A stretch of 64,000 nucleotides of DNA. It comes from CBDCPI01 sp965220245. Lineage in GTDB: Bacteria; Chloroflexota; Dehalococcoidia; Lucifugimonadales; UBA3495. Shown here one piece after another: positions 42,229 through 52,346 of this stretch (the first letter of the stretch is position 1; each line of letters begins with the position of its first letter). The stretch is taken from the NCBI GenBank assembly GCA_965220245.1, contig CBDCPI010000013.1, forward strand, positions 372,001-436,000, written 5' to 3'. A program made the position numbers and the translations under genes. The notes under the pieces are model-generated. The model was not told the DNA's origin. It searched no databases and saw only the letters and a program-made list of their open reading frames with translations.

Positions 42229-43218
42229 TTACTCGACTTGGACGTCGCGCTCTTCGATCCGGTACCACCGCAGGGCGCCGGACTCGATCAGGTCCGCAAC
42301 CTCGCGGGTGTTCCGGACGCTGGCGATGACGGGGATGGCTGACAGGCCGGTGGTCTCGGTCAGGAAGTCAGCGTTGCGGACTGCTCGGTCCGAGTCACGC
42401 TGGCTGGCGGTCCAGGACGCTTCCACGGCGAGGTAGAGGGTGTCCTGCTCCTTGGCGACCTGGACGACCAGGTCGGCCCTGCGGAAACTGCTGAGTTCTC
42501 CGGGGGCGGCGTTGGAGATCCTGCGTGCGGTCTGGATAAGCTCCTCGCGGGGGATGACGCGGACGAAGTCGAACTCCAGCGTCTCGGCCAGGTCCGGCAG
42601 GAGATCCATGAGCCGGGTGCGGACGTGGCCGCCCTTGGTTACGCTGATGTCGGACTCGATCCGGCCCATGCGGGCTTCGGCGTTGGCGTTGAACGCGATC
42701 TGCTGCTCCATGAATCCAGCGACTCGCTCGTTGAACTCTGTCTGACGTTCAATCAAGCCTTCGATCCGGCCCATGCGGGCTTCGGCGTTGGCGTTGAACG
42801 CGATCTGCTGCTCCATGAAGCCCTCGGTCCGGTCCATGAATCCGGCGACTCGCTCGTTGAACTCTGTCTGACGTTCAATGAAGCCTTCGATCCGGCCCAT
42901 GCGGGCTTCGGCGTTGGCGTTGAACGCGATCTGCTGCTCCATGAAGCCCTCGGTCCGGTCCATGAATCCGGCGACTCGCTCGTTGAACTCTGTCTGACGT
43001 TCGTTGAAGCCTTCCATGTGTTCGTTGAACTGGAGTTGGCGTTCGATGAAGCCTTCCATGCGTTCGTTAAAAGCCGTTTGTTGCTGAATGAAGGCTTCGA
43101 ACCGCGGGGGCAGCTGTAGTAGCTCCTCGCCCAGGATACGGGCGCGGACGGCGTCCCGCCAAGCGGGGTTGTCGTCGAGGGCCTGGAGGAAGTCGTCCAG
43201 GGAGTTGATGGTCGTCAT
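42229..43218 (-). CDS. coiled-coil repeat protein with nuclease-like C-terminus
   Basis: A 329-residue protein. The N-terminal part carries about 42-residue direct repeats (FNERVAGFMDRTEGFMEQQI, NANAEARMGRIEG) likely to form a long coiled coil (about residues 50-200). The C-terminal domain (about 215-329) has LEFDFVRVIPREEL, FRRADLVVQVAKEQDTLYLA and VEASWTASQRDSDRAVRNADFL, consistent with a PD-(D/E)XK-like fold with D and E in strands; this is a pattern guess. Similar genes in these genomes lie near Uma2 nucleases. Function unknown. Confidence 0.62.
   Translation of the reverse strand: MTTINSLDDFLQALDDNPAWRDAVRARILGEELLQLPPRFEAFIQQQTAFNERMEGFIERQLQFNEHMEGFNERQTEFNERVAGFMDRTEGFMEQQIAFNANAEARMGRIEGFIERQTEFNERVAGFMDRTEGFMEQQIAFNANAEARMGRIEGLIERQTEFNERVAGFMEQQIAFNANAEARMGRIESDISVTKGGHVRTRLMDLLPDLAETLEFDFVRVIPREELIQTARRISNAAPGELSSFRRADLVVQVAKEQDTLYLAVEASWTASQRDSDRAVRNADFLTETTGLSAIPVIASVRNTREVADLIESGALRWYRIEERDVQVE
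42705..43010. repeat. 126-base in-frame direct repeats
   Basis: Units built of GCGTTGAACGCGATCTGCTG, then CTCCATGAAGCC and CGGTCCGGTCCATGAATCCG, recur with spacing 126 bases. They encode the coiled-coil repeats of the gene at 42229-43218. Confidence 0.8.
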
Positions 43219-43529
43219 TCCGGTCGGTGCTCCTGCAATTTAGGTGATTGTAACGCCGTGCTGGCGGGGTAGGCAAACTGGTGCTGTCGGTGTCCGGCTT
43301 GGCCGGCAGCGCCCCGGCGTTCCCGTGCTCGTTGATGTAATTGAGCTTCAACCTTGCTTTCACCGTTAGCGAAGGGTCAGGGGCTCGGTTGCGCCTCTTC
43401 CCAGCGAATTCTCTCGGCGCGTTCAGGTGAAACTCCACGACTTCAATGTCGTTTTCCATTGCGTATGAGACGACGTTCCGAAAGGACTGTGGACGACGGT
43501 GCCTGCTGCCACCATCCGATGGTATGGCT

Positions 43530-43784
43530 CTAGCCGGTCAGGGCCGCGGCCATTTCGTCGGTCTCCTCCGCCTGGCCCCGGGAGCTCTTCGGCGCGGCTT
43601 CCGCGTCCTCTTCGGTCCCGGTGTCCGGGAGGAACTCTTTCCAGCCGACCGTCTTCCGGGCCTGCCGGGGGGCGCCCGGAGCGGCCCTTGCCGCGGGTTT
43701 TGGGGCTGCGCCCCGGGGGGTTGTTTCAGCGGACTCCGTGACCGGGTTGGGGGGCCGTCTCCGGGGCCGGCGGAGTCCGGGCAC
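43530..43784 (-). CDS. possible small Ala/Pro-rich protein
   Basis: An 84-residue hydrophilic frame with Pro/Ala/Arg-rich and acidic stretches (VGWKEFLPDTGTEEDAEAAP). No family recognised, and GC-rich DNA gives many chance frames. It lies in the gap 43219-44260, which otherwise looks noncoding apart from the next entry. A real gene is doubtful. Confidence 0.25.
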   Translation of the reverse strand: MPGLRRPRRRPPNPVTESAETTPRGAAPKPAARAAPGAPRQARKTVGWKEFLPDTGTEEDAEAAPKSSRGQAEETDEMAAALTG

Positions 43785-43840
43785 ACTTGAGGAAAAGGTG
43801 TATCCCGCCGGGATGGAGGTAATGGTCGTTTGCTCTCCCT

Positions 43841-44107
43841 ATGCGAAAGGGGATTCAGTCCGACGAGGAATTTCGACGCCGCTACGGCCGGCTTCTACCT
43901 GTCGACGGCACCATTCCCTGTCAGCCCATTTCCCAGGAGGACTTCGCTGATGAGACCCAGCGCACCAGGGCGTCGCGCGAGGTGCGGGCCATCTACCGCG
44001 AGCGCTTCTCCGCGTACCGCGAGAGTCAACGCGGCGGCTGCGGCCTTCTCGTGTCAACAGCGGTACTTGTCGGCATTGTCCTGGTGCTCGTGGCTTTCAC
44101 GTATTGA
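43841..44107 (+). CDS. possible small membrane protein
   Basis: An 88-residue frame with a charged N-terminal part (DEEFRRRYGRLL, TRASREVRAIYRERF) and a clear C-terminal hydrophobic helix, LLVSTAVLVGIVLVLVAF. Such tail-anchored small proteins are plausible, but no family is recognised and no strong ribosome site precedes it. Confidence 0.35.
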   Translation: MRKGIQSDEEFRRRYGRLLPVDGTIPCQPISQEDFADETQRTRASREVRAIYRERFSAYRESQRGGCGLLVSTAVLVGIVLVLVAFTY

Positions 44108-44260
44108 CACTCCGGCTTCGCTCGCAACGGACGTTACCGGGATACTGGGGAGCGGCGTTCACGCTCCTGCTTGGCGCGGTCCAGCGCCAGGGAGTAGGAG
44201 GTGACGTTGGGGCAGTCCGGATGTAGCAGGGTGGGCCGGAGGGTTAGTCCCGGCGGGCGG

Positions 44261-45004
44261 TCAGGGTTCGCGGAGGCGGCGGAGCTCTTTCTCCAGTTCG
44301 CGGACGCGGGCTTCGGCTTGGATGCGGGCCGCTTGCTCAGTGTCGGCGCGGGTCTCGGCTTGGATGCGGGCCGCTTGCTCGGCGTCGGCCCGGGCCCGCT
44401 CGTCGTCGAAGGTGACTATGTGCCGTTGTTCCACGGGGTCGTACCAGCCCAGTTGTCCCTGTTCCCAACGCAGGTCCAGGTTGAGGACGCCGCTGTGGCC
44501 GCTGAAATTCTCATCGTCCATCTGGGTAATGGGGATGGGCTGATATATGCCGTCCACCAGGCGGTCTCCGGCGAGGTGAGCGCCGTGATAGTGGCCCCCG
44601 GAGGGATCGAAACGCCAGTATTCGGAGACGCCCAGGGCGGCGTAGCCGTCCCGCTTGGTGGTGACGTCGCGTTGGCCGGTGCTGGATGATCCGATTTCCA
44701 GGACGAAGTCGGGGGGCTTGCCCTGTTCCTCGATGACGTAGCCGCCCTGGGCGCGGCAGGCAGCGGGGTCCACGTTGAAGGCGATGAGCAGGTCCGGCTG
44801 CAGCATGTCGTGCCGGCTGTCGGTGAGTCTCCGGCTCAGGTACACGTCGCCGTGGATGTACGTGGTGTCCTCGTTTCCGAAGTGTCTGGACAGGTGCAGG
44901 CCGTTGCCCAGGGAGTTGAAGTAGGCGTAGTTGTTCATGTCCTCTGGCTCAGGAGGGTCGGGGAGCCGGATGGAGGTATGTGTAGCGGTGGGTTTGGTGG
45001 TCAT
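44261..45004 (-). CDS. Uma2 family endonuclease, copy 1
   Basis: A 248-residue Uma2 (DUF820) protein. This restriction-endonuclease-like fold is common in Chloroflexota and cyanobacteria; members are thought to be mobile or selfish nucleases. Seen: the acidic strand MLQPDLLIAFNVDP, the core PDFVLEIGSSSTGQRDVTTK with the lysine, and GYAALGVSEYWRFDP. The final 50 residues form a charged coiled coil (ADAEQAARIQAETRADTEQA). ATG 45004 is chosen as GAGGTCTGAC precedes it; a 51-codon extension lacks similarity. The sister copy lies at 54425. Confidence 0.82.
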   Translation of the reverse strand: MTTKPTATHTSIRLPDPPEPEDMNNYAYFNSLGNGLHLSRHFGNEDTTYIHGDVYLSRRLTDSRHDMLQPDLLIAFNVDPAACRAQGGYVIEEQGKPPDFVLEIGSSSTGQRDVTTKRDGYAALGVSEYWRFDPSGGHYHGAHLAGDRLVDGIYQPIPITQMDDENFSGHSGVLNLDLRWEQGQLGWYDPVEQRHIVTFDDERARADAEQAARIQAETRADTEQAARIQAEARVRELEKELRRLREP

Positions 45005-45175
45005 GTCAGACCTCGCGGGGAGGATGTTTTCGTGCAGGCCGGCGTTGTTTGCAGGATGGATTTCCCGGCCTTGCGGATTCTCCGGTTCCTGAGGTACACC
45101 GGCGGCGCCTATAGCATACGCGGTGATTATAGGGTTCCCGGGCGGCGGGGTCAGCACCGGGTGAGGTCCAGTATC

Positions 45176-45240
45176 GTGGATAGTGGACGAGTGGATGGTG
45201 GACAGTCCTGCTGCTGGGTCAAGCGCTATCCACTATCCAC
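45176..45240. repeat. inverted repeat in gene-poor gap
   Basis: GTGGATAGTGG (45176-45186) and CCACTATCCAC (45230-45240) are perfect inverted arms, 43 bases apart. The gap from 45005 to 45641 has no other recognisable gene. Confidence 0.6.
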
Positions 45241-45641
45241 CGGCCTCTGGTCGAGGTCGTCTCCCATCCACGGTTGGGCCGGGCGGCGGGAACAGGGCGG
45301 GACCCCGGCGCCCGGTGTCCTCTGTGCGGCTCCAGAGCGCCCCAGAGCGGGTTTTTTGCGGGTTGGGTGACCCCGGGGGGGACGACTCTGCCGGTGAAAG
45401 GAGTATCCAGGTACTGACATTCTATTTCCCTCATCAGGGACGGTTCCTCATCCGAGGTTCCCTTTGGATCGGTAAGCTGGAGTGGGCGATGCCTACAGGG
45501 CATCTGGCCGCGCTATCGGCAGTAGGGGATGACTCCGCTTCACAGGCTCCCGCCGCCGCGTTTGGCTCATGGCCTGACCCCCTCTGCCCAGAAATCGCGG
45601 TCCGCTGTTATGTTACAGCCTGGGTAACAAGGGCAGCTTTC

Positions 45642-45797
45642 TTACTTGGCCCCACGCTCCCGGCCCTGACCTAAGATGCCGGCGGCTCGTTCGGTCAGGG
45701 CTTTCTTCCATACCTGGACCGAGTGGACTTCGAACCGGGCGGCGAGTTGGGCCATCGTCTGATATGCCTCGGCGACTTCCAAGCGCTGACATTGTCC
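45642..45797 (-). pseudogene. remnant of IS3-type transposase OrfA
   Basis: Reading from about 45797 downward gives RLEVAEAYQTMAQLAARFEV, then HSVQVWKKALTERAAGILG and a stop. This is the helix-turn-helix core of IS3-family OrfA (family form: LAARYxVHPxQIxxWKK). The N- and C-terminal parts and OrfB are missing, so only about 50 codons of an old insertion survive. Confidence 0.68.
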
Positions 45798-45899
45798 GCA
45801 CCCTGACACCGCATCTCATGGCAGGGGCTACTTGACATGACGTGACTGTTGGGGTGAACATCTTCAGCAATCCATAATTCGGCCCGCCCATTGCCCGTC

Positions 45900-48800
45900 A
45901 TGCCCTCGATAGCTGCTGTAGTCGCTACGCACAACCGACCTCACCTCCTCGCCAACCGGTCCCTGGCGTCCATCGCTCTTCAGACTCGCCCTCCGGACTA
46001 CCTGGTTGTGGCCGACGACTCGGCCCCGGAGACCCGGCGTGCCAACGCGGAGATTGCGGCCGGATTCACGACTGCCGGGACGAAGACCTTTTACCTGGAG
46101 AATCGCCGGACGCCGGGCGCCGCCGGCGCCTGGAACAGCGCGTTGTCCCATCTGCATCAGACCGACCCATCGACATTCGTCGCCTTCCTGGACGACGACG
46201 ATTCATGGGCGCCGACATACCTGCAGCAATGCGAAAGGGCGGCGGCTCTGGGACTGGACATGGTCGCCGCCGGTATCGTATTCCACGAGCCCCACAACCG
46301 GAACGGCAGGTGCTGGACCCTCCGGAGCGATTGGACGTGAACGACCTGCTGGTCCGAAACCCGCACATCCAGGGCTCCAACCTGTTCGCGAGCCTGCGGA
46401 GACTGCTGGAAGCCGGCGGATTTGACGAGGCCCTCGCCAGCACCACCGACCGCGACATCTGCATCAGGCTCGCCGACCTGGGCACGGTCAGGTACGGCAC
46501 CGTCCCGGAGCACCTGGTCCACCACCACGCTGACAACGACCGTCCCCGCCTGTCAACTCCGGGCGGGGACTCGAAGCGGGCCGGCCTTGGCTACTTCTAC
46601 CGCAAGTACCGGGGGCGCATGTCCGGCGCCCAGCAGGCCGAGTTCCTTGAGAGGAGCCGCAGCCTGTTCGACTGCGATCCGGTAGGGGCTGCGCCGTTGC
46701 CTCCGCCCGCCGTGCCGGTTGCCGACTGCGCCGACGTTGACGGCCACTTGGACCTGGTCGCGGGAGCGGTCACGTCACCCGACGTGGGCCGGGTCGCCAA
46801 CCTGATGGGTTCCTTGGTCCGCAAAATTGGCGGCCGCAGCGACGTGACGCTGAAGGTAGTCCTTCTGGAAAACGGCGGCCATGATTCAGCTTCCAAGAAC
46901 ACTCTGCGGGAGGCGATAGCCCAGGCTTTGGGGCAGGGGCTCGACGTCGTCCTGAAGACGCTGGAGCAGCAGGCAGCGGATGCGGCTGCCGGGGTGTCCA
47001 GCTACCGAAGAGCAATTGTCCAAGCGGAAGAGCATCGCCTTGAGCCGGACCATGCTGCAGCATTACCTGTTCCTGGAGGCCAAGCCCCGGCAGGGGGCGG
47101 TCACGTGGGTCCTCGACGATGACGTGGTCCTGGAAGGCCTCGGCTACAGACCTGACGGTTCCATACAGGTCCAGGACGTCGACTACGTAGCAGCCATAAA
47201 GCGGTTGAAGGAGAGCGGCGCCGACGTGGTTATCTGCGAGGTCACGGGAGACCCGCCGCTGCCGTTCCTGAGTTGCGTCCGCACCCAGTTGGTTGACCTT
47301 TACCACAACCTGCACCGGCTGGCCGTGCTGCGGCCTGACGACCCTTTTCCCGACCTGCAAGATGAGAACAGGCTCACCCACCCGGCTGGGCCGGCGCGAC
47401 TACTACTACGACCTTTCGAGCGCCGGGGCCGCCCACCTGGAGATGCCGTTCTGGTACGAAGCCGACGGCAAAGGCTTCAGCGCCGGGAAGGTCTTCGAGG
47501 AAATGGTATCCCGTCTGCCCGGGATCCTGAGCGGAAACCAGGTCTTCAGGCCGCTGGTCCGGGCCGGGTCCGCCATGGTCCCCTCGGTAAATCGTGGGCC
47601 CGCCACACTGGTGTTCGATCTCCAGGCGTTGCGGGAGTTCCCCAATGCCGTCCCCGCCATCGACGGTGCCGACGCCCGGCGGAGCGACATGATATGGAGC
47701 CTGCTCAACCAGTACGTCGGCGGGCACCGGGTACTCCAGGCCCCTCTGCCGGTCCGCCAGGTCCGGGAGGCGGTCGACGGACCCGGACCCGACTTCGTCA
47801 CTCTGGCGCAGGACATTTGGGGGTACGGGCTCTACTCGGCCCTGCAGGACGTCTTCCAGCACAAAGCGCAACGGCGTCAGAGGGAAGGGAAGGACCCTTG
47901 GGGCCAAGCGATGTTGGAATTGGATGACGGCGAAGTCGATCGGGCGATTGATCTGTACCGGGAGTACGTCCACAAGCGGGCCCACGATTTCGAGTTGAGC
48001 TTCCTCAGGGTCATGGGCATCGTATCGGTGCTGCGGACGTTCTGCCGGCGTGGTCGGAGTGACCCTCCGGGGCCCTGGTGGCTCGGCTCGCCCGACTACG
48101 AGGCTTCCGTCGCCGGGCTGTGGGACTTCATGGAGACCTTGGAAGACATCTATACGGACGCGCGGCTGGTTGACTTCAGACAGCGCATCGGCGAGACCGA
48201 CGCCGGCGCCGTAGAGGAATTCCTCAGAGGTCTGCCTGACACCGTGGCCCGGCACCGCGAGAACACGCCGCTGCCCAGGGAGGAGTTGCGGCAGGCCGCG
48301 GACGCCTACGTCCGAGCGGAATTCGTTACCGGCGCCCTGACCTGCCTGGGCATCGGCGAAGAGGGCGTCGTGCTCACCGACGGGCATCTGGTCTACAAGT
48401 ACTTTCACTACTGGAAACCCCGGAGCCGGGACCGTCAAATCGCGTTTCTCCAGTCCCTGGCCGGCAGGCTCCCCGGATACAGAGCCCTGCCCGACCTTCG
48501 GGAAGTGCGCCGCCGCGGGGACCACGTGGTTGCCGTCTATCCCTACGAAGCCGGGGAGAAGTACGAAGGCGGATATTTGGACGGGCTGTTGACCTTGCTT
48601 CGCGAATGCTGTCGGGCCGGGATCGCCTGCCGCAACATCCACCCGGACAACCTCCTGGTGATGCCCTCCGGGCTGAAGCTCATCGACTACGGCTCTGACA
48701 TCGTTCCTGGCGACGACGAGGAATTCGATCAGATGTGCCGGCGGGCCTTCCTCACCTGCCGCTTCCCTTTCCGATCAGACCTGAAGCGCCTCATGACTAG

Positions 48801-51078
48801 GGCGCTGACCGATCCCGGCCTGCCCGAGCTGACCGGGTTTGAAGGATTTCTGAACGCCCTCGACCCCCGCGGTCTGGACGTTCTCTTCTACCGGCCCATG
48901 GCGGGCCTGGTTGCTGCACGGCGACCGGGGTCGGCCCTGGACTATGGCTGCGGCGACGGACGACTGGCCGAGGAACTCTCCCGGCGGGGGATCGAGGTCA
49001 CCGGGTACGACCCCGATCCGGCAAGCATTGAGGCGTGCCGGAAACACGGCAGCCCGGTCCCGTACGGCGGCCGGGAGTTGCTGGACCGGCTTCTGACCGG
49101 GTCTGTCCGTTTTGACGCCGTGGTCTGCAGCCGGGTGCTGTGCGCCATCGAGGACGAGGCGGAGTTCGACGGTGTGCTTCGGGACCTGCGGCAACTGGCA
49201 GCCGGCTCTGGGGAGGTCTTCGTCGCGGTGTGCAACCCCTTCTACCTGCAGGCGGTCTCGACTGAGCTGGCCGAGAAATACCTGCCAACCGGGTCCAGGT
49301 ACGAGGACACGTTCCCTTACGCCAAGACCCTGGCCGTGAACGGCAACCACCGGACCGACGTGCACCGGAGCTATTCCGCCTACCAGCGGGCCTTCGCTCG
49401 GGCGGGACTCCGCATCGAGGAGGCGCGGGAATTCGACGGGTCCGACACCCTGTCCCTGCAGCCTGCTTCCGACCACCTGGTCTTCCGGCTCAGCCCGGCC
49501 CCTGCCGATAGCCCGCGGGTGTCCCTCCTGATCAAGACCTGCTTGATGGAGTGGTGGACCATCGACCGGCTGGTGCGGCACCAGGTCGGGCAACTTGAAT
49601 GTCCCGTCGGCTTTATCGAGAAAGTCGTGGTGGTGGACACTTTCGAAGGTCCCTTCTCGCGCCAGTACGACCAGCCCGATGCGGAAGCCCACCAGACGGC
49701 GATGAAACGGCTGCTCGAGGACGGTGTCGTGGACCGGGTGGTCTATGCCCCCCGGGAGCCGGAGATCATCCGCGAGACCTACGGGAAATGGTTCGGAGCA
49801 GAGTCCGTCGAGACCCACTCGGCCAACGGCCAGCAGCTTATGGCCACCCTGTTTGGCTTCGACTCGTGCACCGGTGACTACGTACTTCAACTGGACAGCG
49901 ACCTGCTGATTGCCAGGACCGACAGGGGTCACGACTACCTCGGCGAGATGGCGGACGTTCTTCGCCGCGATCCCAAGGCCCTGTTCGTGCCCATGAACAT
50001 CTGCCGGACAGGACCGGCGCTCTACACTTGGGAGGGACCCAATGGTGATTGGCGCGTCGAGGTGAGAGGATGCCTGTTCGACCGGCATAGGCTCCAGTCC
50101 GTGCTGCCCGTGGCCAACGAGCTGGAGAACGGACGGTTCGCGCTGGCTTGGCACCGGGCCTTCGACCGCTTCATCGCTTCTGGCGATTACCGCTCGTATC
50201 GCGGCGGAGATCCCAGGACAGCCTTCATCCATGTGCCCAATGACCGCAAGACGGACGTAGAGGGGTGGCTGGATGTCGCCGGTTGCGTCGAGCGGGGCTA
50301 CGTTCCCGGCGCTCAGCTTGAACGGGTGGACCTGACCGGCTCTCCTGCGGATTGGGCCGGGCTCAAGCGAGGCGAGTCCTTCGTCTTCGTCATCTGCGGC
50401 CGCAACGTCGAGCCCGGCAGGTTCAAGCGCTGTTTCGAGTCCCTCGTTGCCCAGGAGTGTGGGGACTGGGGGGCAGTGGTGGTGGACGACGCCTCGACCA
50501 ACGGGTTCGGCGACTACGCCGGGATGCTGTTGGCGGACCACGCGGACAGGGTCACGCTGGTCCGGAACGAGAGCCGGCGCGGCACTCTCCACAACACCTG
50601 GAACGCCGTCACCAGGTTCTGCGTTGACCCTGAGACGGTCATAATCACCCTGGACGCGGACGATGCGCTGATAGGAAGAGGTGTTCTGAACCGGGTACGG
50701 GCCGAATACGATGACGGGGCGGACGTAACGGTGGGGTCGATGCTGCGGCTGGACAAGGAAGCCTTCTACCCGGTGAACTTCGACAACCCCCGGTGGTGGG
50801 ACAGCAACGTTTGGCAGCACCTCCGCACGTTCAGAAAGCGGCTCTTTGATGCCATTGCCGTCGAAGACCTGAGGATCGACGGCGAATGGATCGACCCGGC
50901 CGCCGACTGGGCGTTCATGGTCCCCATCGTCGAGATGGCCGCCAGCCCCAGGCACATAGCCGAGCCCCTGTACCTGTACGAGCCTGCGGCCCCCAAGGAC
51001 GAGGACGGGCGGCGGGAAAGAGACTCCGTCATCGCCCGCATCTTGACCAAGCCCCTGTACCCCAAACGGCAGGGGTGA
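45900..51078 (+). pseudogene. giant glycosyltransferase/kinase-like/methyltransferase protein, three frameshifts
   Basis: About 1726 codons. Modules in order: (1) family-2 glycosyltransferase, MPSIAAVVATHNRPHLL, with FLDDDDSWAP near 46190; (2) a second GT-A-like module, LSRTMLQHYLFLEA, WVLDDDVVLEG near 47109; (3) a helical part; (4) a kinase-like module, RNIHPDNLLV near 48634, KLIDYGSD near 48684; (5) a SAM methyltransferase, SALDYGCGDGRLAEEL near 48938; (6) a third GT-like module, YVLQLDSDLL near 49890; (7) a fourth, GT2, ITLDADDALIG near 50650. The frame shifts at about 46300-46315 (a base missing), 46985-47010 and 47370-47390 (a base extra each). It may be a pseudogene or poorly sequenced. 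Such a chain could build and decorate a surface glycan. The start is ATG 45900. The order has no close parallel I know. Confidence 0.7.
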
Positions 51079-51658
51079 GGTCCCACGTCCCTTGTCGCTG
51101 GCGACGGCCCGTTCCTGTCGGCCTCGCCGGACAGGGACATTGGTTTTTGCGCCGCAGGTGCTTCGGCCAGCCACTGGCGGGCGCACTTTCAGGCCGGACC
51201 GGCCTCGGGCAACAGTTCCAGCTGCTTTGGGGTGGCGTCCACCGGCGGCTCGGGCCTGGGCCTCCCAGCGCAGCGGCGGCTTGGCTGAGGATTGCCGGCC
51301 CCTCCTGTTCCGTTTCCCTGGTCCTGCGGGCGTCGGACCGGCAGGACTCTCTTCCGTCCAGTTCGGTGGTCCCGTACTGCTGCCTCACAGCCGGGGCAGT
51401 AGCGGTCCAGAGTGACGGCCGGGCTAATGAGCGGGAGCAAAGCGGCGGGGGCGACGAGTGGATATTGGTTAGTGACTAGTGGCCAGCAGCTGGACCCGGT
51501 CCCTCACTATCCACTGATCACTGGTCCTCGGCCGCTGACCTCTGGCCGCTTCCGCCGGACGTAGGCCACCCTCTGCGCTTGGCGGGCCAGCGCTTCAGCG
51601 ATCATATCGTCTCCGGCGCCGGTCAGGCTGCCGCCCGGAGGCAACTTGAAGAGGCCCG
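51079..51658. other. gene-poor stretch
   Basis: No credible gene. It holds GGTTAGTGACTAGTGGCCAG, a member of the TAGTGG word family seen at 10133 and 12590, and a related ATCCACTGATCACTGG. Frames here are GC-bias shadows. Confidence 0.6.
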
Positions 51659-52150
51659 TCAGCCAGTCCATGGCGGCGCGGCATGGCTCTCCAAGCCGAC
51701 GGCGGCCAGGATGTGCTCTATGCCGATGCCCCAGCTAGCCAGCGCCGACGCCGCCAGCCGGGTGCGGTGGCACTCCAAGGGGTCTCTCTCGGTGCACATC
51801 AGGACGGCGCGGTGAATGCCGGTTTCCCCAACCACCTGCTCGATGCCGTCTTGGAACACCGGGGTCTCCGCCATCAGGCCGTACCGGGCGCGCCCGTTCT
51901 CGTCGTAGTGGGCCGGGTCCCCGGGCCAGCCGCCCAGTTCTGCGCCTAGGAAGGCATAGGCTATCCGGGCCCTGCCCAGCCGGACTGCCAGGTTCTTCCG
52001 GTTGAACCGGGGCGCGAAGCGGCTGAAGGAGGTGGAGCGGACGTCGATGACCTAGTTGACGGCGTGACGTTCCAGCGTCGCCAGGAACTTTTCCGGCGGG
52101 TGGTTGGAGTGGCCGATGGTGAATACGGGGGACCCAGGCGTGTCTGCCAT
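51659..52150 (-). pseudogene. DUF488 protein with in-frame amber stop
   Basis: DUF488 proteins are small cytoplasmic proteins of unknown function. The frame opens MADTPGSPVFTIGHSNHPPE and reaches LERHAVN, then a TAG (52052-52054); the same frame then continues VIDVRSTSFSRFAPRFNRKN and ends AVLMCTERDPLECHRTRLAA, the family C-terminal signature. The family continues unbroken through this region, so the stop is probably a nonsense mutation, of CAG or similar. Both halves are needed for the fold. TAG ends other genes in this window normally, so it is not recoded. Confidence 0.8.
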
Positions 52151-52346
52151 GAGGCGTTTCCTGTTCTGGTGGAAGGTTGGGGGGCTGGAGTCTGGGGGAC
52201 GGTCTATTCCACTCAAGCCCAGTGGTCCGCTGGTTTCAGTATCAACGTCAACAACGACACGATCTATCTTGGGCGGATTGTTGGCATCGGACCAAGTGGA
52301 CAAAGACAACCTCTTCGGTCAGAGGTTCTAAGGTGTCACACTATTA

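Noticed and set aside
45183..45674. 163-codon frame in the gap before the IS3 remnant
   Set aside because: No family, composition typical of chance GC-rich frames, and it contains an inverted repeat.
48775..51186. 803-codon minus-strand frame opposite the giant GT gene
   Set aside because: No recognisable domain; the plus strand shows clear GT, kinase-like and methyltransferase motifs over the same bases.
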